Positions 12,801-22,395 of a stretch of 64,000 bases of DNA are shown here, piece by piece. Origin of the DNA: Labrenzia sp. PHM005 (lineage in GTDB: Bacteria > Pseudomonadota > Alphaproteobacteria > Rhizobiales > Stappiaceae); the NCBI RefSeq assembly GCF_006517275.1, contig NZ_CP041191.1:3591001-3655000 (forward strand). Reading direction: 5' to 3'. The notes under the pieces were generated by a model that searched no databases, was not told where the DNA came from, and worked only from the letters and a program-made list of their open reading frames with translations. The translations under genes were made by a program, and so were the position numbers. Position 1 is the stretch's first letter; every line of letters starts with the position of its first letter.

Positions 12801-12897
12801 TCCAGTGCAGCGCAATGCAAATTGTTTGACTAGCCAGCTAGCCACTCGGTAGTGGGCTGTCCGGGGCCGGATGCGGTTTGCGGCAGTTACAGTGCAT

Positions 12898-13701
12898 TCA
12901 GTTAAGGGGGGTTTCTTTGCCAGCCAGGATTTCGGCTCTGCGTAGAAGCAGGTCCTGATAGCTGAGTCCGAGATATGTTCGGTAAATTGTATCGATCGTG
13001 CCGTCTTCTAACATCGATGCGAGTGCCTTGGAATATTTTGCTTGGGCTTCGCGTTGAGATTTGTGAAAAGTCAGGTCTAGGAAGGTGATCATGATCGGCG
13101 GATGTACAGGCTGAACATCAAATTTGTTCTTTTGCTGTAGCTGTCGATTGTTGACGAGGTCGCCGAAAAAAAAGTCAAACCGGTTGGCGGCCAGCATACG
13201 CAAGCCTTCTGTGTCATTGGCGACTGCAAATGAATTGATTTCCGGGTGATCGAGAAATTCCTGCGGATAGCCATAACCTTGGACGTAACCGACCGATTTG
13301 CCGGCAAGGGCATTGATGTTGTCAAATGTGTTTTTTGGGACGGTTCCGTTTGTCCAAAGGGATTGGACCCAAGGAACAGGCATCAAGGCGTTTTGGATGA
13401 TGTTCGCGATTCCCGCGTCGCCATCGACGGCCGCTTCATAATTGCCCCTTTCGACCAGTTCCTTACAGCGCGCCCATGGCATCTCTTCAAATGTCATGTC
13501 CAGCTGAGCGCGGTTGAGGGCCTCCTTGTAGATCGAAAATGACAATCCCTGGAGCCTGCCGGTACTGTCTCTGAAGGTATAGGGCTCCCATAGAACAAAA
13601 CAGCTCTTCAGGGGCTGGGCCGTGGCGGGATCCGGCATGGCAAGAGTCAACACTGGCAAGAAATGGATAAGAAGCTTTTTTGCAGCAGATCTTATTGCCA
13701 T
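12898..13701 (-). CDS. Periplasmic substrate-binding protein, family 3-like
   Basis: A 267-residue protein with a signal peptide (hydrophobic LLIHFLPVLTLAMPDPATAQ, probable cleavage after ATA) and a type-II periplasmic binding fold: first lobe starting SCFVLWEPYTFRDSTGRLQG, second lobe with the block FDNINALAGKSVGYVQGYGY and LRMLAANRFDFFFGDLVNN. No permease or ATPase is adjacent, so it may be an orphan sensor-type binding protein and not part of an importer. ATG 13701 is used because the signal peptide begins there; the frame is open about 65 codons further upstream without recognisable sequence. It is one of two accessory minus-strand genes between dnaE and rpsB. Confidence 0.78.
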   Translation of the reverse strand: MAIRSAAKKLLIHFLPVLTLAMPDPATAQPLKSCFVLWEPYTFRDSTGRLQGLSFSIYKEALNRAQLDMTFEEMPWARCKELVERGNYEAAVDGDAGIANIIQNALMPVPWVQSLWTNGTVPKNTFDNINALAGKSVGYVQGYGYPQEFLDHPEINSFAVANDTEGLRMLAANRFDFFFGDLVNNRQLQQKNKFDVQPVHPPIMITFLDLTFHKSQREAQAKYSKALASMLEDGTIDTIYRTYLGLSYQDLLLRRAEILAGKETPLN

Positions 13702-14044
13702 CCATTGATCCCGAAAACTTTGTTTGTCCAAAAATATAGTCGATGCGCTTTGTTCAAACAAGAAATGGCGGATTCTCAGCGTTAGGCAGAGGAGTTCGTC
13801 ACGTTGGCCTGGAAGCGCCTCATAAGTGACACGAAGGTATCTTTCATTTGCTGTACCCATGTAACCGTTGTCCAGCCACAATTGGAACGCAACCAATTAT
13901 CTTGGATGTTGCAAGCTTGCGGCATGTGCCTCCTCCCATTTACTCACAACGGGTATGGCGGAGGCCTTGCGGCTGATCTGCAATGCAGCTGGACAAGGAT
14001 CCTCTTGTAGATACCCAATCCTGCAGCCTTGTATTTGTGAGGAA
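13702..14044. other. Intergenic region without a recognised feature
   Basis: 343 bp between two minus-strand genes. Short open frames exist on both strands but none has a convincing ribosome-binding site or recognisable sequence. The promoter of the binding-protein gene is expected here, but I could not pick one with confidence. Confidence 0.4.
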
Positions 14045-14443
14045 TTAGCCGGCCGGCCAGATGATCTCCAGCCGGATGCCTCCGGGTTCTGAAAACATCG
14101 CGTGCATCCGCGGACCGGCGCCCATGGGTTCCGGGTTGAATTCCATCTGAACGCCGGGCCAATTGCGGACTTTCGCCGCCAATTCGTCGAGCGCATCCCG
14201 GCTTGGAACTTCCAGGGCGAGGTGATGCAGGCCGATGTTGGTTTTGCGGTTAAAGTCTGTGATCGGTTGGGTTTTGTCCGCTTGCCAGAGCGTGAGACGG
14301 CAGGTGCCATCGGAAACAGTTGAGCGCGGATAGCTGTCATCGCGGGCAAGTAACTCCCATCCAAGGCAATCTGAGAAGAAAGAGGTTGTTTGATCCAGAT
14401 CCCGGACCGTCAGGCCGAGGTGGTTGATGCCTATGGTTGGCAT
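14045..14443 (-). CDS. VOC family (glyoxalase/bleomycin-resistance-like) protein
   Basis: A 132-residue single vicinal-oxygen-chelate protein. It opens with INHLGLTVRDLDQTTSFF, contains the second module start IGLHHLALEVPSRDALDEL near residue 71, and ends in ARMH-like metal-site sequence PRMHAMFSEPGGIRLEIIWP with the expected terminal Glu. The histidine, histidine and glutamate positions are compatible with a metal-dependent lyase, dioxygenase or resistance protein, and the substrate cannot be read from sequence. AGGAGAG lies just upstream of ATG 14443. It is transcribed away from rpsB. Confidence 0.82.
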   Translation of the reverse strand: MPTIGINHLGLTVRDLDQTTSFFSDCLGWELLARDDSYPRSTVSDGTCRLTLWQADKTQPITDFNRKTNIGLHHLALEVPSRDALDELAAKVRNWPGVQMEFNPEPMGAGPRMHAMFSEPGGIRLEIIWPAG

Positions 14444-14607
14444 GGAACTCTCCTTATATATGGTCGGCCATCTAAATTGGGATCAGCTGCTGCGGGCAAA
14501 GGCCTAGGGAGGAGCGGTTTGCAAGGACTTGCAGCCGCGGTGGGGTGGGTTCAGCGAATATAGCCTATAGCGGCGAAGATTCTGCGTATAAAACCGGCGC
14601 CAGGCTC

Positions 14608-14636
14608 TTGAAATAAAATTTCTCTCCCACTATAAG
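14608..14636 (+). promoter_or_regulatory. Probable sigma-70-type promoter of rpsB
   Basis: TTGAAA (14608-14613), a 17-bp spacer and TATAAG (14631-14636) form a near-consensus promoter. Transcription would start near 14643, leaving an untranslated leader of about 120 nt before the rpsB ATG. Confidence 0.7.
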
Positions 14637-14690
14637 GCGCCCATTCCACACGCAAGGGGCGGAAACTGAGCTTATCGGTGTCCATCCGGT

Positions 14691-14715
14691 GGCTGAAGGA
14701 AAATCTCCTCCAGCC
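14691..14715 (+). other. Leader hairpin upstream of rpsB
   Basis: GGCTGAAGGA (14691-14700) pairs with TCCTCCAGCC (14706-14715) with one mismatch and a 5-nt loop, inside the rpsB leader. Ribosomal protein S2 autoregulates rpsB-tsf in several bacteria through its leader; whether this hairpin is the target is inference. Confidence 0.4.
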
Positions 14716-14763
14716 CACAAACCTCTTGCGGAGGTAAAACCGGAAAACTCAGGAGTTATAGGC

Positions 14764-15573
14764 ATGGCATTGCCTGATTTCACGATGCGTCAGCTGCTGG
14801 AAGCTGGCGTTCACTTTGGTCACCAGAAACACCGTTGGAACCCGCGTATGGGTCAGTACATCTTTGGTGTACGCAACGATGTTCACATCATGGACCTGTC
14901 CCAGACTGTTCCGCTTCTGCACCAGGCACTGAAGGCTGTCTCTGACACAGTTGCTGGTGGTGGCCGCGTTCTCTTGGTTGGTACCAAGCGCCAGGCTCAG
15001 GAAGCTGTTGCAACGTCTGCCCGCAATTCTGCGCAGTACTTCGTCAACGCCCGCTGGCTCGGCGGCATGCTGACCAACTGGAAAACCATTTCCCAGTCAA
15101 TTCAGCGCCTGCGCAAGCTGGAAGAGACCCTGAACTCTGACGCAGCAAACGCTCTGACCAAGAAAGAGCGTCTGTTCATGGACCGCGAGCGCGAAAAGCT
15201 TGAGCGGAACCTTGGCGGCATCAAGGACATGGGCGGTATCCCGGACCTGATCTTTGTCATCGACACCAACCGCGAAGCGATTGCCATCCAGGAAGCCCGC
15301 CGTCTGGGTATCCCGGTTGCTGCGATCCTGGACTCCAACTCCAGCCCGGAAGGCATCACTTACCCGGTTCCGGGCAACGATGACGCTGGCCGTGCAATTT
15401 CTCTGTACTGCGACCTGATCGCCCGCGCTGCCATCGACGGTATTTCCCGCGCACAGGGCGCGTCCGGCATGGACATCGGTGCATCTGAAGAAGCTCCGGT
15501 TGAAGAAGCTATCGTTGAAGCTGCTGCAGAAGCAGCGCCGGCTGAAGCCGAAGCGGCTGCCGCTCAGGCTTAA
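14764..15573 (+). CDS. rpsB: 30S ribosomal protein S2
   Basis: Small-subunit ribosomal protein S2. It starts [25 protein letters not shown] and shows [14 protein letters not shown], the signature block [20 protein letters not shown] and [20 protein letters not shown]. The 269-residue chain ends in an acidic/alanine-rich tail of about 35 residues ([20 protein letters not shown]), longer than E. coli S2 (241 aa) but usual in alphaproteobacteria. AGGAGTT 8 bp before ATG 14764 fixes the start; upstream codons in frame belong to the leader. Confidence 0.97.
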   Translation: MALPDFTMRQLLEAGVHFGHQKHRWNPRMGQYIFGVRNDVHIMDLSQTVPLLHQALKAVSDTVAGGGRVLLVGTKRQAQEAVATSARNSAQYFVNARWLGGMLTNWKTISQSIQRLRKLEETLNSDAANALTKKERLFMDREREKLERNLGGIKDMGGIPDLIFVIDTNREAIAIQEARRLGIPVAAILDSNSSPEGITYPVPGNDDAGRAISLYCDLIARAAIDGISRAQGASGMDIGASEEAPVEEAIVEAAAEAAPAEAEAAAAQA

Positions 15574-15581
15574 TGATTTTG

Positions 15582-15613
15582 TTTCTGCCGCGCGGCGATC
15601 TGCGCGGTAGAAA
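15582..15613 (+). other. Hairpin between rpsB and tsf
   Basis: TTTCTGCCGCGC (15582-15593) pairs over 12 positions, one of them G-U, with GCGCGGTAGAAA (15602-15613) around an 8-nt loop. No T-tract follows, so it is more likely an RNA-processing or partial attenuation signal setting the S2 to EF-Ts ratio than a full terminator. Confidence 0.5.
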
Positions 15614-15725
15614 CATGTTGAATTCGCAAGGCGGGGTGCAAATTGTTGCGTGCCCGTCATAAAGGCGCGGAAAGCCATCGGCTAAACCGTGTCTCATCTG
15701 AAACCCCCCATCCACGAGGCAATCG

Positions 15726-16643
15726 ATGAGCATTACCGCCGCGATGGTAAAAGAGCTCCGCGAGAAATCCGGCGCTGGCATGATGGACTGTAAAACCGCC
15801 CTTAAAGAAAATGGCGGTGACATGGAAGCAGCTGTTGATTGGCTGCGCACCAAAGGCCTGGCGAAAGCCGCCAAAAAAGCTGGCCGTGTGGCCGCTGAAG
15901 GTCTGGTTGGTGTAGCTGCTGACGGCGCAAAAGCTGCTGTGATCGAGCTGAACTCCGAAACCGACTTCGTTTCCCGTAACGAAGGCTTCCAGCAGCTCGT
16001 GGGCAACGTCGCCAAGGTTGCTGTTAGCACCGACGGTTCCGTAGACGCTGTGAGCGCAGCTGATCTGAGCGGCAAGTCTGTTGCCGACTCGATCACTGAT
16101 GCGATCGCGACCATCGGCGAGAACATGAACCTGCGCCGGTCTGCGATCCTGTCTGTAAACGACGGTGTTGTTTCCACCTACGTTCACGGCGCTGTTTCCG
16201 ATGGCCTCGGCAAAATCGGTGTTCTGGTTGCTCTGGAATCTTCCGGCGACAAGGACAAGCTGAACGCCCTTGGCCGTCAGATCGCCATGCACGTTGCTGC
16301 AACCAGCCCGCTGGCTCTGAACACCGATGAGCTGGACCCGGCTGTTGTTGAGCGTGAAAAAACCGTGTTCTCCGAACAGGCCCGCGATTCCGGCAAGCCG
16401 GAAAACATCATCGAGAAGATGGTGGAAGGCCGCCTGCGCAAATTCTACGAGGAAGTCACGCTGGTCAAACAGGCTTTCGTGATCAATCCGGATCAGACTG
16501 TCGAGCAGGCTGTTGAAGGCCTTGCCAAACAAATCGGCACTGAAGTCAAACTTTCTGGCTTTGTCCGCTTCGCTCTTGGCGAGGGGATCGAGAAAAAAGA
16601 AGAAGACTTTGCCGCAGAGGTGGCGGCAGCCACCGGGCAGTAA
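15726..16643 (+). CDS. tsf: Translation elongation factor Ts
   Basis: Nucleotide-exchange factor recycling EF-Tu-GDP. The 305-residue protein begins with the UBA-like domain containing the invariant [19 protein letters not shown] block (residues 8-26) and continues with the core motif [15 protein letters not shown] near residue 75-89 that contacts EF-Tu. Length and domain order are normal. It lies 152 bp after rpsB, separated by a strong hairpin, and is followed by a clear terminator. Confidence 0.97.
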   Translation: MSITAAMVKELREKSGAGMMDCKTALKENGGDMEAAVDWLRTKGLAKAAKKAGRVAAEGLVGVAADGAKAAVIELNSETDFVSRNEGFQQLVGNVAKVAVSTDGSVDAVSAADLSGKSVADSITDAIATIGENMNLRRSAILSVNDGVVSTYVHGAVSDGLGKIGVLVALESSGDKDKLNALGRQIAMHVAATSPLALNTDELDPAVVEREKTVFSEQARDSGKPENIIEKMVEGRLRKFYEEVTLVKQAFVINPDQTVEQAVEGLAKQIGTEVKLSGFVRFALGEGIEKKEEDFAAEVAAATGQ

Positions 16644-16652
16644 GTTCCCAAG

Positions 16653-16685
16653 AAAAAGCGCCGGCAAGTCCGGCGCTTTTTTTTT
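16653..16685 (+). terminator. Rho-independent terminator after tsf
   Basis: Stem AAGCGCCGG / CCGGCGCTT (extended by A-T pairs, 16653-16664 with 16670-16681), 5-nt loop, then an uninterrupted T-tract to 16685. It starts about 10 bp after the tsf stop and separates rpsB-tsf from pyrH. Confidence 0.93.
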
Positions 16686-16714
16686 AGAAACTACAATTTA
16701 CCCAAGGTGCACAA

Positions 16715-17437
16715 ATGACATCTCCTTTGCGTTGGAAACGGATCCTTCTCAAACTCTCCGGCGAGGCCCTGATGGGATCGCAGGCTTTTGGAATTGACCC
16801 GGCCATTGTTCAGCGGATCGCAAAGGAAATAGCCGACGCTGTGGCGCTTGGGGCGCAAGTTGGTGTGGTTGTCGGCGGCGGCAACATCTTCCGCGGTGTG
16901 GCTGTGGCTGCGAAGGGCGGCAATCGTGTCACCGGTGACCACATGGGCATGCTGGCCACCATCATGAACAGCCTGACGCTCGCCGACGCTCTGCGCCGCC
17001 TCAAGGTCAACGCCCGCGTTCTGTCGGCGGTCGCTGTTCCGTCCATCTGCGAAACCTTCTCCCAGCGCGTTGCGGACCGCTATATGGAAGATGGCGATGT
17101 CATCATCTTTGCCGGCGGCACAGGCAATCCGTTCTTCACGACCGACAGTGGCGCGGCCTTGCGCGCGGCGGAAATGAAATGCAACGCCTTCTTGAAGGGC
17201 ACACAGGTCGATGGGGTCTATTCCGAAGACCCGAAGGTCAATCCGGATGCGGAGCGGTATGAAGCGCTCAGCTACGATGACGTGATCACCCGCAATTTGA
17301 AAGTCATGGACACGACGGCAATTGCCCTTGCGCGGGACAATTCCATCCCTGTTATTGTCTTCTCCATCCACTCGCCGGGCGCCCTTGTGAGCGTGTTGCA
17401 AGAAACGGGAACCTACACAGTCGTGGGTGAGCAATAG
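16715..17437 (+). CDS. pyrH: UMP kinase
   Basis: Phosphorylates UMP to UDP in pyrimidine nucleotide synthesis; bacterial UMP kinases belong to the amino-acid-kinase family and form hexamers. The 240-residue chain shows RILLKLSGEALMG at the N-terminus, VGVVVGGGNIFRG near residue 50, DHMGMLATIMNSLTLADAL near 75, and the nucleotide-site FAGGTGNPFFTTDSGAALRA near 131-150. It follows the tsf terminator by about 30 bp, so it probably has its own promoter overlapping that region. It starts the pyrH-frr-uppS-cdsA-dxr-rseP series. Confidence 0.97.
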   Translation: MTSPLRWKRILLKLSGEALMGSQAFGIDPAIVQRIAKEIADAVALGAQVGVVVGGGNIFRGVAVAAKGGNRVTGDHMGMLATIMNSLTLADALRRLKVNARVLSAVAVPSICETFSQRVADRYMEDGDVIIFAGGTGNPFFTTDSGAALRAAEMKCNAFLKGTQVDGVYSEDPKVNPDAERYEALSYDDVITRNLKVMDTTAIALARDNSIPVIVFSIHSPGALVSVLQETGTYTVVGEQ

Positions 17438-17543
17438 TTTTTAGCTGTGTAACAGCTTGTAGCTCTTGTGTTTCGGCGCGGTTATGCCATGTTGGCGCGC
17501 CGGATCTGAATTGGCTCTAAGCAAAAACAACAGTGAGGACAAA

Positions 17544-18107
17544 ATGTCTGTAGAAGGTGTCGACCTGGACGATTTGAAGCGGCGCATGCAAGGCGCGCTT
17601 TCGGTATTGAAAACCGAATTCGCCGGTCTTCGCACAGGCCGCGCATCCGCAAGCATGCTGGACCCGATCACAGTTGATGCTTACGGCCAGTCCATGCCGC
17701 TCAATCAAGTTGGAACCGTGTCCGTTCCGGAACCGCGCATGGTTGCAGTTCAGGTTTGGGACAAGAGTATGGTTGCAGCGGTCGAAAAAGCGATCCGCGA
17801 ATCAAACCTTGGCTTGAACCCGGTCGTCGACGGCCAGTTGTTACGCCTGCCGATCCCGGAGCTCAATGAAGAACGCCGCCAGGATCTGATCAAAGTTGCG
17901 CACAAATATGCGGAAGGCGCGAAAGTCGCGATCCGCCATGTGCGCCGCGATGGCATGGATGACGCCAAGAAGGCCGAAAAAGACGGGGATATTTCCCAGG
18001 ACGACAGCCGTGTTGCCTCAGATGAGGTGCAAAAACTGACGGACCAGATGATTTCCGAAGTGGATGCTATGTTGTCTAAAAAAGAGCAGGAAATCTCTCA
18101 GGTCTAA
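17544..18107 (+). CDS. frr: Ribosome recycling factor
   Basis: Splits post-termination ribosomes together with EF-G. The 187-residue protein has the coiled three-helix domain start ([19 protein letters not shown]), [19 protein letters not shown] and the C-terminal helix with the RxxR-type sequence [20 protein letters not shown] near residues 128-147. ATG 17544 is selected because GTGAGGAC provides a ribosome-binding site directly upstream; the frame stays open for 26 codons before it without homology. It ends 29 bp before uppS. Confidence 0.96.
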   Translation: MSVEGVDLDDLKRRMQGALSVLKTEFAGLRTGRASASMLDPITVDAYGQSMPLNQVGTVSVPEPRMVAVQVWDKSMVAAVEKAIRESNLGLNPVVDGQLLRLPIPELNEERRQDLIKVAHKYAEGAKVAIRHVRRDGMDDAKKAEKDGDISQDDSRVASDEVQKLTDQMISEVDAMLSKKEQEISQV

Positions 18108-18136
18108 TTAGATAAGGCGCGGCAGCGGCGGATACG

Positions 18137-18907
18137 ATGATGAGCGGCAACCCGGAACGACAGGCAGATGCAGGGCCGCTTGCGGCTTCATCCCCGCATG
18201 TGCCGCGCCATATTGCCTTCATCATGGATGGCAACGGCCGGTGGGCGTCCTCCCGGGGGCTGACGCGCACCGAAGGCCACCGCCAGGGGCTTGAAGCTCT
18301 GCGCCGGATTATCCGGCACTGCGGCACGCGCGGCATTGAGATTGCCACGATCTACAGTTTCTCGACTGAAAACTGGAGCCGGCCGGAACCGGAGGTGAAG
18401 TTCTTGATGAGCCTGCTGCGCCGGTTTGTGCAGCGGGACTTGAGCGAACTTCACCGGGAAAACATCCGCATCCGCATTATCGGCGAACGCCAATCTCTTG
18501 AGCCCGGCATTTTGAAATTGCTTCAAGATGCCGAGGATTTGACCCGCGAAAACACGGGGATGGATCTTGTCGTGGCGTTCAACTATGGCTCCCGCCAGGA
18601 AATCACCGGTGCAGTACGCAAGTTGTGCGAAAAACTGGCAGCCGGAGACCTTCAGGCTAGCGAGATTTGCGAAGACGCGATTTCAGCTGAACTGGACACG
18701 GCAGGCCTTCCTGATCCGGATCTGATCGTGCGCACCAGCGGCGAGCTGCGCTTGTCCAACTTCCTTCTCTGGCAGGCGGCTTATTCGGAATTCTATTTCA
18801 CTGAATTGATGTGGCCGGATTTCGATGAAGCGGCCCTCGACAAGGCGCTTGAAAGCTTTGGGTCACGGGACCGGCGCTACGGCGGTGTTACCGCTCAAGC
18901 TCTGTAG
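18137..18907 (+). CDS. uppS: Isoprenyl (undecaprenyl diphosphate) synthase
   Basis: cis-Prenyltransferase that makes undecaprenyl diphosphate, the lipid carrier for peptidoglycan and surface polysaccharides. The 256-residue protein has the IPP/FPP site HIAFIMDGNGRWASSRGL near residue 26-43, the FSTENWSRP block near 76-84, and the C-terminal RTSGELRLSNFLLWQAAYSE near 199-218. The start is one of two adjacent ATG codons at 18137/18140. It is directly followed by cdsA after 12-15 bp. Confidence 0.96.
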   Translation: MMSGNPERQADAGPLAASSPHVPRHIAFIMDGNGRWASSRGLTRTEGHRQGLEALRRIIRHCGTRGIEIATIYSFSTENWSRPEPEVKFLMSLLRRFVQRDLSELHRENIRIRIIGERQSLEPGILKLLQDAEDLTRENTGMDLVVAFNYGSRQEITGAVRKLCEKLAAGDLQASEICEDAISAELDTAGLPDPDLIVRTSGELRLSNFLLWQAAYSEFYFTELMWPDFDEAALDKALESFGSRDRRYGGVTAQAL

Positions 18908-18922
18908 GGCCCTTATATCGTG

Positions 18923-19765
18923 ATGCCGGTGCAAGACACTCCCGCCAAACCGAAAAGCAATCTGTATCAGCGTGTTATATCTGCCGCGGTTCTGGCGCCG
19001 GTCGTTCTCGGACTGATTTACTGGGGCGGCTTGGCCTATGCAGCCCTCGTTTTGGCCGCCGCTGTTCTATTTTTGTGGGAATGGTTTTCGATCACCGGAA
19101 CTCGCCACCTGTCGCCATCTGCCATTGCCGGGCAGGCAGCGCTGATTTGCGGTGGCATTCTCCAAGTGGCCGGAAATCCTCAGCTTGGACTTGCTGTAAT
19201 TCTCGCCGGTGCTGGCGCAGCCTATGTGTTGTCCGGCTTTTCAAGGGCAGGGCGCTGGGGCGCGGAAGGTGTGCTTTATAGCGGGTTCGCTTTGTTTTCT
19301 CTTCTGGCCCTTCGTAGCGGGACTGGCGGCCTGATCTTCATCTACTTCCTGTTCATCGTTGTTTGGGCCACCGACATTTTCGCTTATTTCACTGGCCGGG
19401 CTTTGGGTGGACCAAAGCTGTGGGCGCGGGTTTCACCAAAGAAAACCTGGTCAGGTGCCCTTGGCGGCCTCGTCTTTGCGATCATATTTGGGGCAGGGGT
19501 CAGTTTTGCAGGCAGCGGCGGACAAATGGTGATATGGGCTGGACTTGCGGCAGTATTGTCAATTGTCTCGCAGGCAGGGGATCTGCTTGAATCAGCCATC
19601 AAACGGCGGTTCGACGTAAAGGATTCCAGTCAGCTCATCCCTGGGCATGGCGGCATTATGGACCGCATCGATGGACTGGTCGCTGCCGCGATCTTTGCCG
19701 TATTGATCGGCTGGGTGGCCGGCGGAACTCTCGCCGATCCGCTTGCTGGGTTGGCTCTAAACTAG
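18923..19765 (+). CDS. cdsA: Phosphatidate cytidylyltransferase
   Basis: Makes CDP-diacylglycerol from phosphatidate and CTP, the branch point of phospholipid synthesis, in the inner membrane. The 280-residue protein has multiple transmembrane helices and the CdsA signature spanning WATDIFAYFTGRALGGPKL, SPKKTWSGALGG and SQAGDLLESAIKRRF with KDSSQLIPGHGGIMDRIDGL near the end. ATG 18923 is preferred to the GTG three bases earlier. It lies between uppS and dxr with very short spacers, consistent with one transcript. Confidence 0.95.
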   Translation: MPVQDTPAKPKSNLYQRVISAAVLAPVVLGLIYWGGLAYAALVLAAAVLFLWEWFSITGTRHLSPSAIAGQAALICGGILQVAGNPQLGLAVILAGAGAAYVLSGFSRAGRWGAEGVLYSGFALFSLLALRSGTGGLIFIYFLFIVVWATDIFAYFTGRALGGPKLWARVSPKKTWSGALGGLVFAIIFGAGVSFAGSGGQMVIWAGLAAVLSIVSQAGDLLESAIKRRFDVKDSSQLIPGHGGIMDRIDGLVAAAIFAVLIGWVAGGTLADPLAGLALN

Positions 19766-19773
19766 TTGGGAAT

Positions 19774-20985
19774 ATGCCGGTGCCGGCAAAAACAGACTAT
19801 AACACCCGGACTTCTCCAATCCGTGTGACAATGCTTGGAGCGACTGGTTCAATCGGTCAAAGTGCAGCCGATTTGATCGCGCGCAATCCGGACCGCTTCG
19901 AAGTTGTCAGCCTGGTCGCCAATTCCAGTGCCAAGGCATTGGCAGAAATGGCGATTTCGCTGAAAGCCAAGAATGCGGTTCTGTCCGATCCGGAAAACTT
20001 TGAAATCCTGAAAGGTCTTCTTGCTGGAACCGGTATTGAGGCGTCAGCCGGTGAAGCCGCCGTTTTGGAAGCTGCAGACCGGGACGCGGATCTGGTTATT
20101 GGAGCGATTGTCGGAGCCGCGGGACTGGCGCCGACCATGGCCGCTATCAAACCTGGCCGCCGGATCGCGCTTGCCAACAAGGAATGCCTGGTTTGTGCCG
20201 GGGATCTCTTTATGGCGAAGATTGCGGCGGCGGGCGCAGAAATTCTGCCGGTCGACAGCGAACACAATGCGATCTTCCAGGTGTTTGAAGCAGCTGAACC
20301 CGACAGTGTTGAAAAAGTGATCCTTACGGCATCCGGCGGGCCTTTTCGCACCTTTGCGCTGAAGGATATGGCGCAGGTAACACCTCAGCAGGCGTTGAAA
20401 CATCCGAACTGGGACATGGGTGCCAGGATCTCAATCGACAGTGCGACCATGATGAACAAAGGCTTCGAAGTGATTGAAGCCTATCATCTTTTCCCCATTG
20501 AATCTGATCAGCTTGAGGTGCTGGTGCATCCCCAATCTGCTGTGCATGGCCTGGTTCAGTACCGGGATGGGTCTCTGCTTGCGCAGCTTGGAAGTCCGGA
20601 TATGCGCACGCCAATTGCGCACTGCATGGCCTATCCACGCCGGATGGAGGCGCCAGTTCAACGGCTGGACTTGGCAAGCCTTGGTTCTCTTACGTTTGAA
20701 AAACCAGACCTCGCGCGGTTCCCGGCGCTCCGTCTTGCACTGGAAGCACTGCGAAGCGGTGGGCAGGCTCCGGCGGTTCTGAATGCTGCCGATGAAACTG
20801 CAGTTGCTGCGTTTCTTAAAGGTGCGATCGGCTTTATGGACATTCCGGCAGCTGTGGAAGAAACGCTCAATGCCTTTGCCGCATCTGGTGAAATTTCAGC
20901 AGCCGGTTCCGTCGAAGATGTGCTTAACGTCGACCGTGACGCCCGGCAATGGACTGCCGATTGGATTTTGCGCAAAGCCGCTTAA
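19774..20985 (+). CDS. dxr: 1-deoxy-D-xylulose 5-phosphate reductoisomerase
   Basis: NADPH-dependent enzyme of the MEP pathway, converting DXP to MEP for isoprenoid synthesis, and so supplying the substrate for UppS upstream. In 403 residues the NADPH site TMLGATGSIGQSAADLI starts at residue 19, the metal/substrate motif LPVDSEHNAIFQ lies near 158, TASGGPFRTF near 184 and HPNWDMGARISIDSATMMNK near 210-229. Start ATG 19774, 8 bp after cdsA. Confidence 0.96.
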   Translation: MPVPAKTDYNTRTSPIRVTMLGATGSIGQSAADLIARNPDRFEVVSLVANSSAKALAEMAISLKAKNAVLSDPENFEILKGLLAGTGIEASAGEAAVLEAADRDADLVIGAIVGAAGLAPTMAAIKPGRRIALANKECLVCAGDLFMAKIAAAGAEILPVDSEHNAIFQVFEAAEPDSVEKVILTASGGPFRTFALKDMAQVTPQQALKHPNWDMGARISIDSATMMNKGFEVIEAYHLFPIESDQLEVLVHPQSAVHGLVQYRDGSLLAQLGSPDMRTPIAHCMAYPRRMEAPVQRLDLASLGSLTFEKPDLARFPALRLALEALRSGGQAPAVLNAADETAVAAFLKGAIGFMDIPAAVEETLNAFAASGEISAAGSVEDVLNVDRDARQWTADWILRKAA

Positions 20986-21085
20986 AAAATGCGGGGTCAA
21001 ACCCGCCAAGGATCATTAACGTGCCGTAATTCCATTGCTAATAGAGTGGCTCTGGATTTTAAGCTCGGGAAACATCGGATATCTC

Positions 21086-22222
21086 ATGGACCTCTTTGAC
21101 TCTGCCTACGGATTGTTGGTCGGATACCTCGTTCCATTCCTCTTCGTTCTGACAATCGTTGTGTTCTTCCACGAGCTTGGCCACTTTGCTGTGGCGCGTT
21201 GGTGCAAGGTCAAAGTGGACGCTTTCTCGGTCGGTTTCGGACGGGAACTCTTCGGCTGGTATGACAAACATGGCACGCGCTGGAAAATCTCTCTGATTCC
21301 ATTGGGCGGATACGTAAAATTCGCCGGGGATGAGAATGCAGCCAGTGTTCCTGACCGCGACTATATCGCCAGCATGAGTGAAGAAGAGCGCAAGACTGCC
21401 TTTATTGCCAAGCCCGTTTGGCAGAGAGCGGCCATTGTTGCTGCTGGTCCAATCGCGAATTTCATCCTAGCTATCATCATCTTCGCCGGCATCTTCATGG
21501 CCTATGGCAAGCCGCAATTGCTGCCAGTCGTCTCCTCGGTGATCGAAGGCTCTGCAGCCGAGGCAGCAGGCATCAAAACCGGTGACCGGATTCTTTCCAT
21601 CAATGGTGAGCCTCTGTCCTATTTCGAAGATTTGAAATGGACAGTTCGCCATAATCCTGATCAGCCGTTGATATTGGGAATCAATCGGAATGGGGCGGAC
21701 ATCTCCGCAACTGTCGTTCCGGTGTATGTGACGGACGTCAATCAGTTTGGCGTAGAGTACCGCGAACCGCGCATCGGCGTAGCCATGGCGAGTGATGCCG
21801 AAACGCGGGTGCTGATCCGACTCGGTGTTGGTGGTGCTTTGTGGGAAGGGGTCTTGCGCACCTATAAAATCATCTACGACACGATCAACTTCATTGGTGA
21901 AATCTTTGTCGGAGAACAATCTGCGCAGCAGTTGGGCGGCCCCATCCAGATTGCCCAGGTGTCCGGTACCGTTGCGCAATTCGGTTTGATCGAGCTGATC
22001 AGCTTGGCCGGTTTTCTGTCTGTTTCCATCGGTTTTATCAATCTGCTGCCGATTCCGATTCTTGATGGTGGGCATTTGGTTTTCTACGCCGCTGAAGCAA
22101 TCCGTGGAAAACCACTCGATGAAAGAGTTCAGGAAGTTGGTTTCCGTATCGGACTGGGGCTCGTTCTGGCACTTATGGTGTTCGTCACATGGAACGATAT
22201 CTGGCGTTTGATGAGGCTCTAA
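21086..22222 (+). CDS. rseP: Site-2 intramembrane metalloprotease RseP
   Basis: Zinc intramembrane protease that cleaves membrane-bound substrates after a first periplasmic cut, for example anti-sigma factors of envelope stress. The zinc motif FFHELGHFAVARW lies near residue 27-39, a PDZ domain covers about residues 125-215 (SAAEAAGIKTGDRILSINGE), and the second active-site motif LLPIPILDGGHL lies near the C-terminal membrane helix. ATG 21086 gives 378 residues; a TTG at 21035 would add 17 residues and cannot be excluded. It precedes bamA, linking envelope stress and outer-membrane assembly genes. Confidence 0.93.
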   Translation: MDLFDSAYGLLVGYLVPFLFVLTIVVFFHELGHFAVARWCKVKVDAFSVGFGRELFGWYDKHGTRWKISLIPLGGYVKFAGDENAASVPDRDYIASMSEEERKTAFIAKPVWQRAAIVAAGPIANFILAIIIFAGIFMAYGKPQLLPVVSSVIEGSAAEAAGIKTGDRILSINGEPLSYFEDLKWTVRHNPDQPLILGINRNGADISATVVPVYVTDVNQFGVEYREPRIGVAMASDAETRVLIRLGVGGALWEGVLRTYKIIYDTINFIGEIFVGEQSAQQLGGPIQIAQVSGTVAQFGLIELISLAGFLSVSIGFINLLPIPILDGGHLVFYAAEAIRGKPLDERVQEVGFRIGLGLVLALMVFVTWNDIWRLMRL

Positions 22223-22395
22223 AGCGAACGCCGTGACATTGACGCAACGTCCTCAGACTAAATCGCTTTCGCCAGCCAAGGGCTGTTGCGTTATCGGTAA
22301 AAGTCTATAAAACATGGATCGGTTTTCAGGAATCTTCCGGGGTGATGTGAAGGTTTCTGAAACGGGGTATTAAAAAACAAAGGCATAGCGCACTG

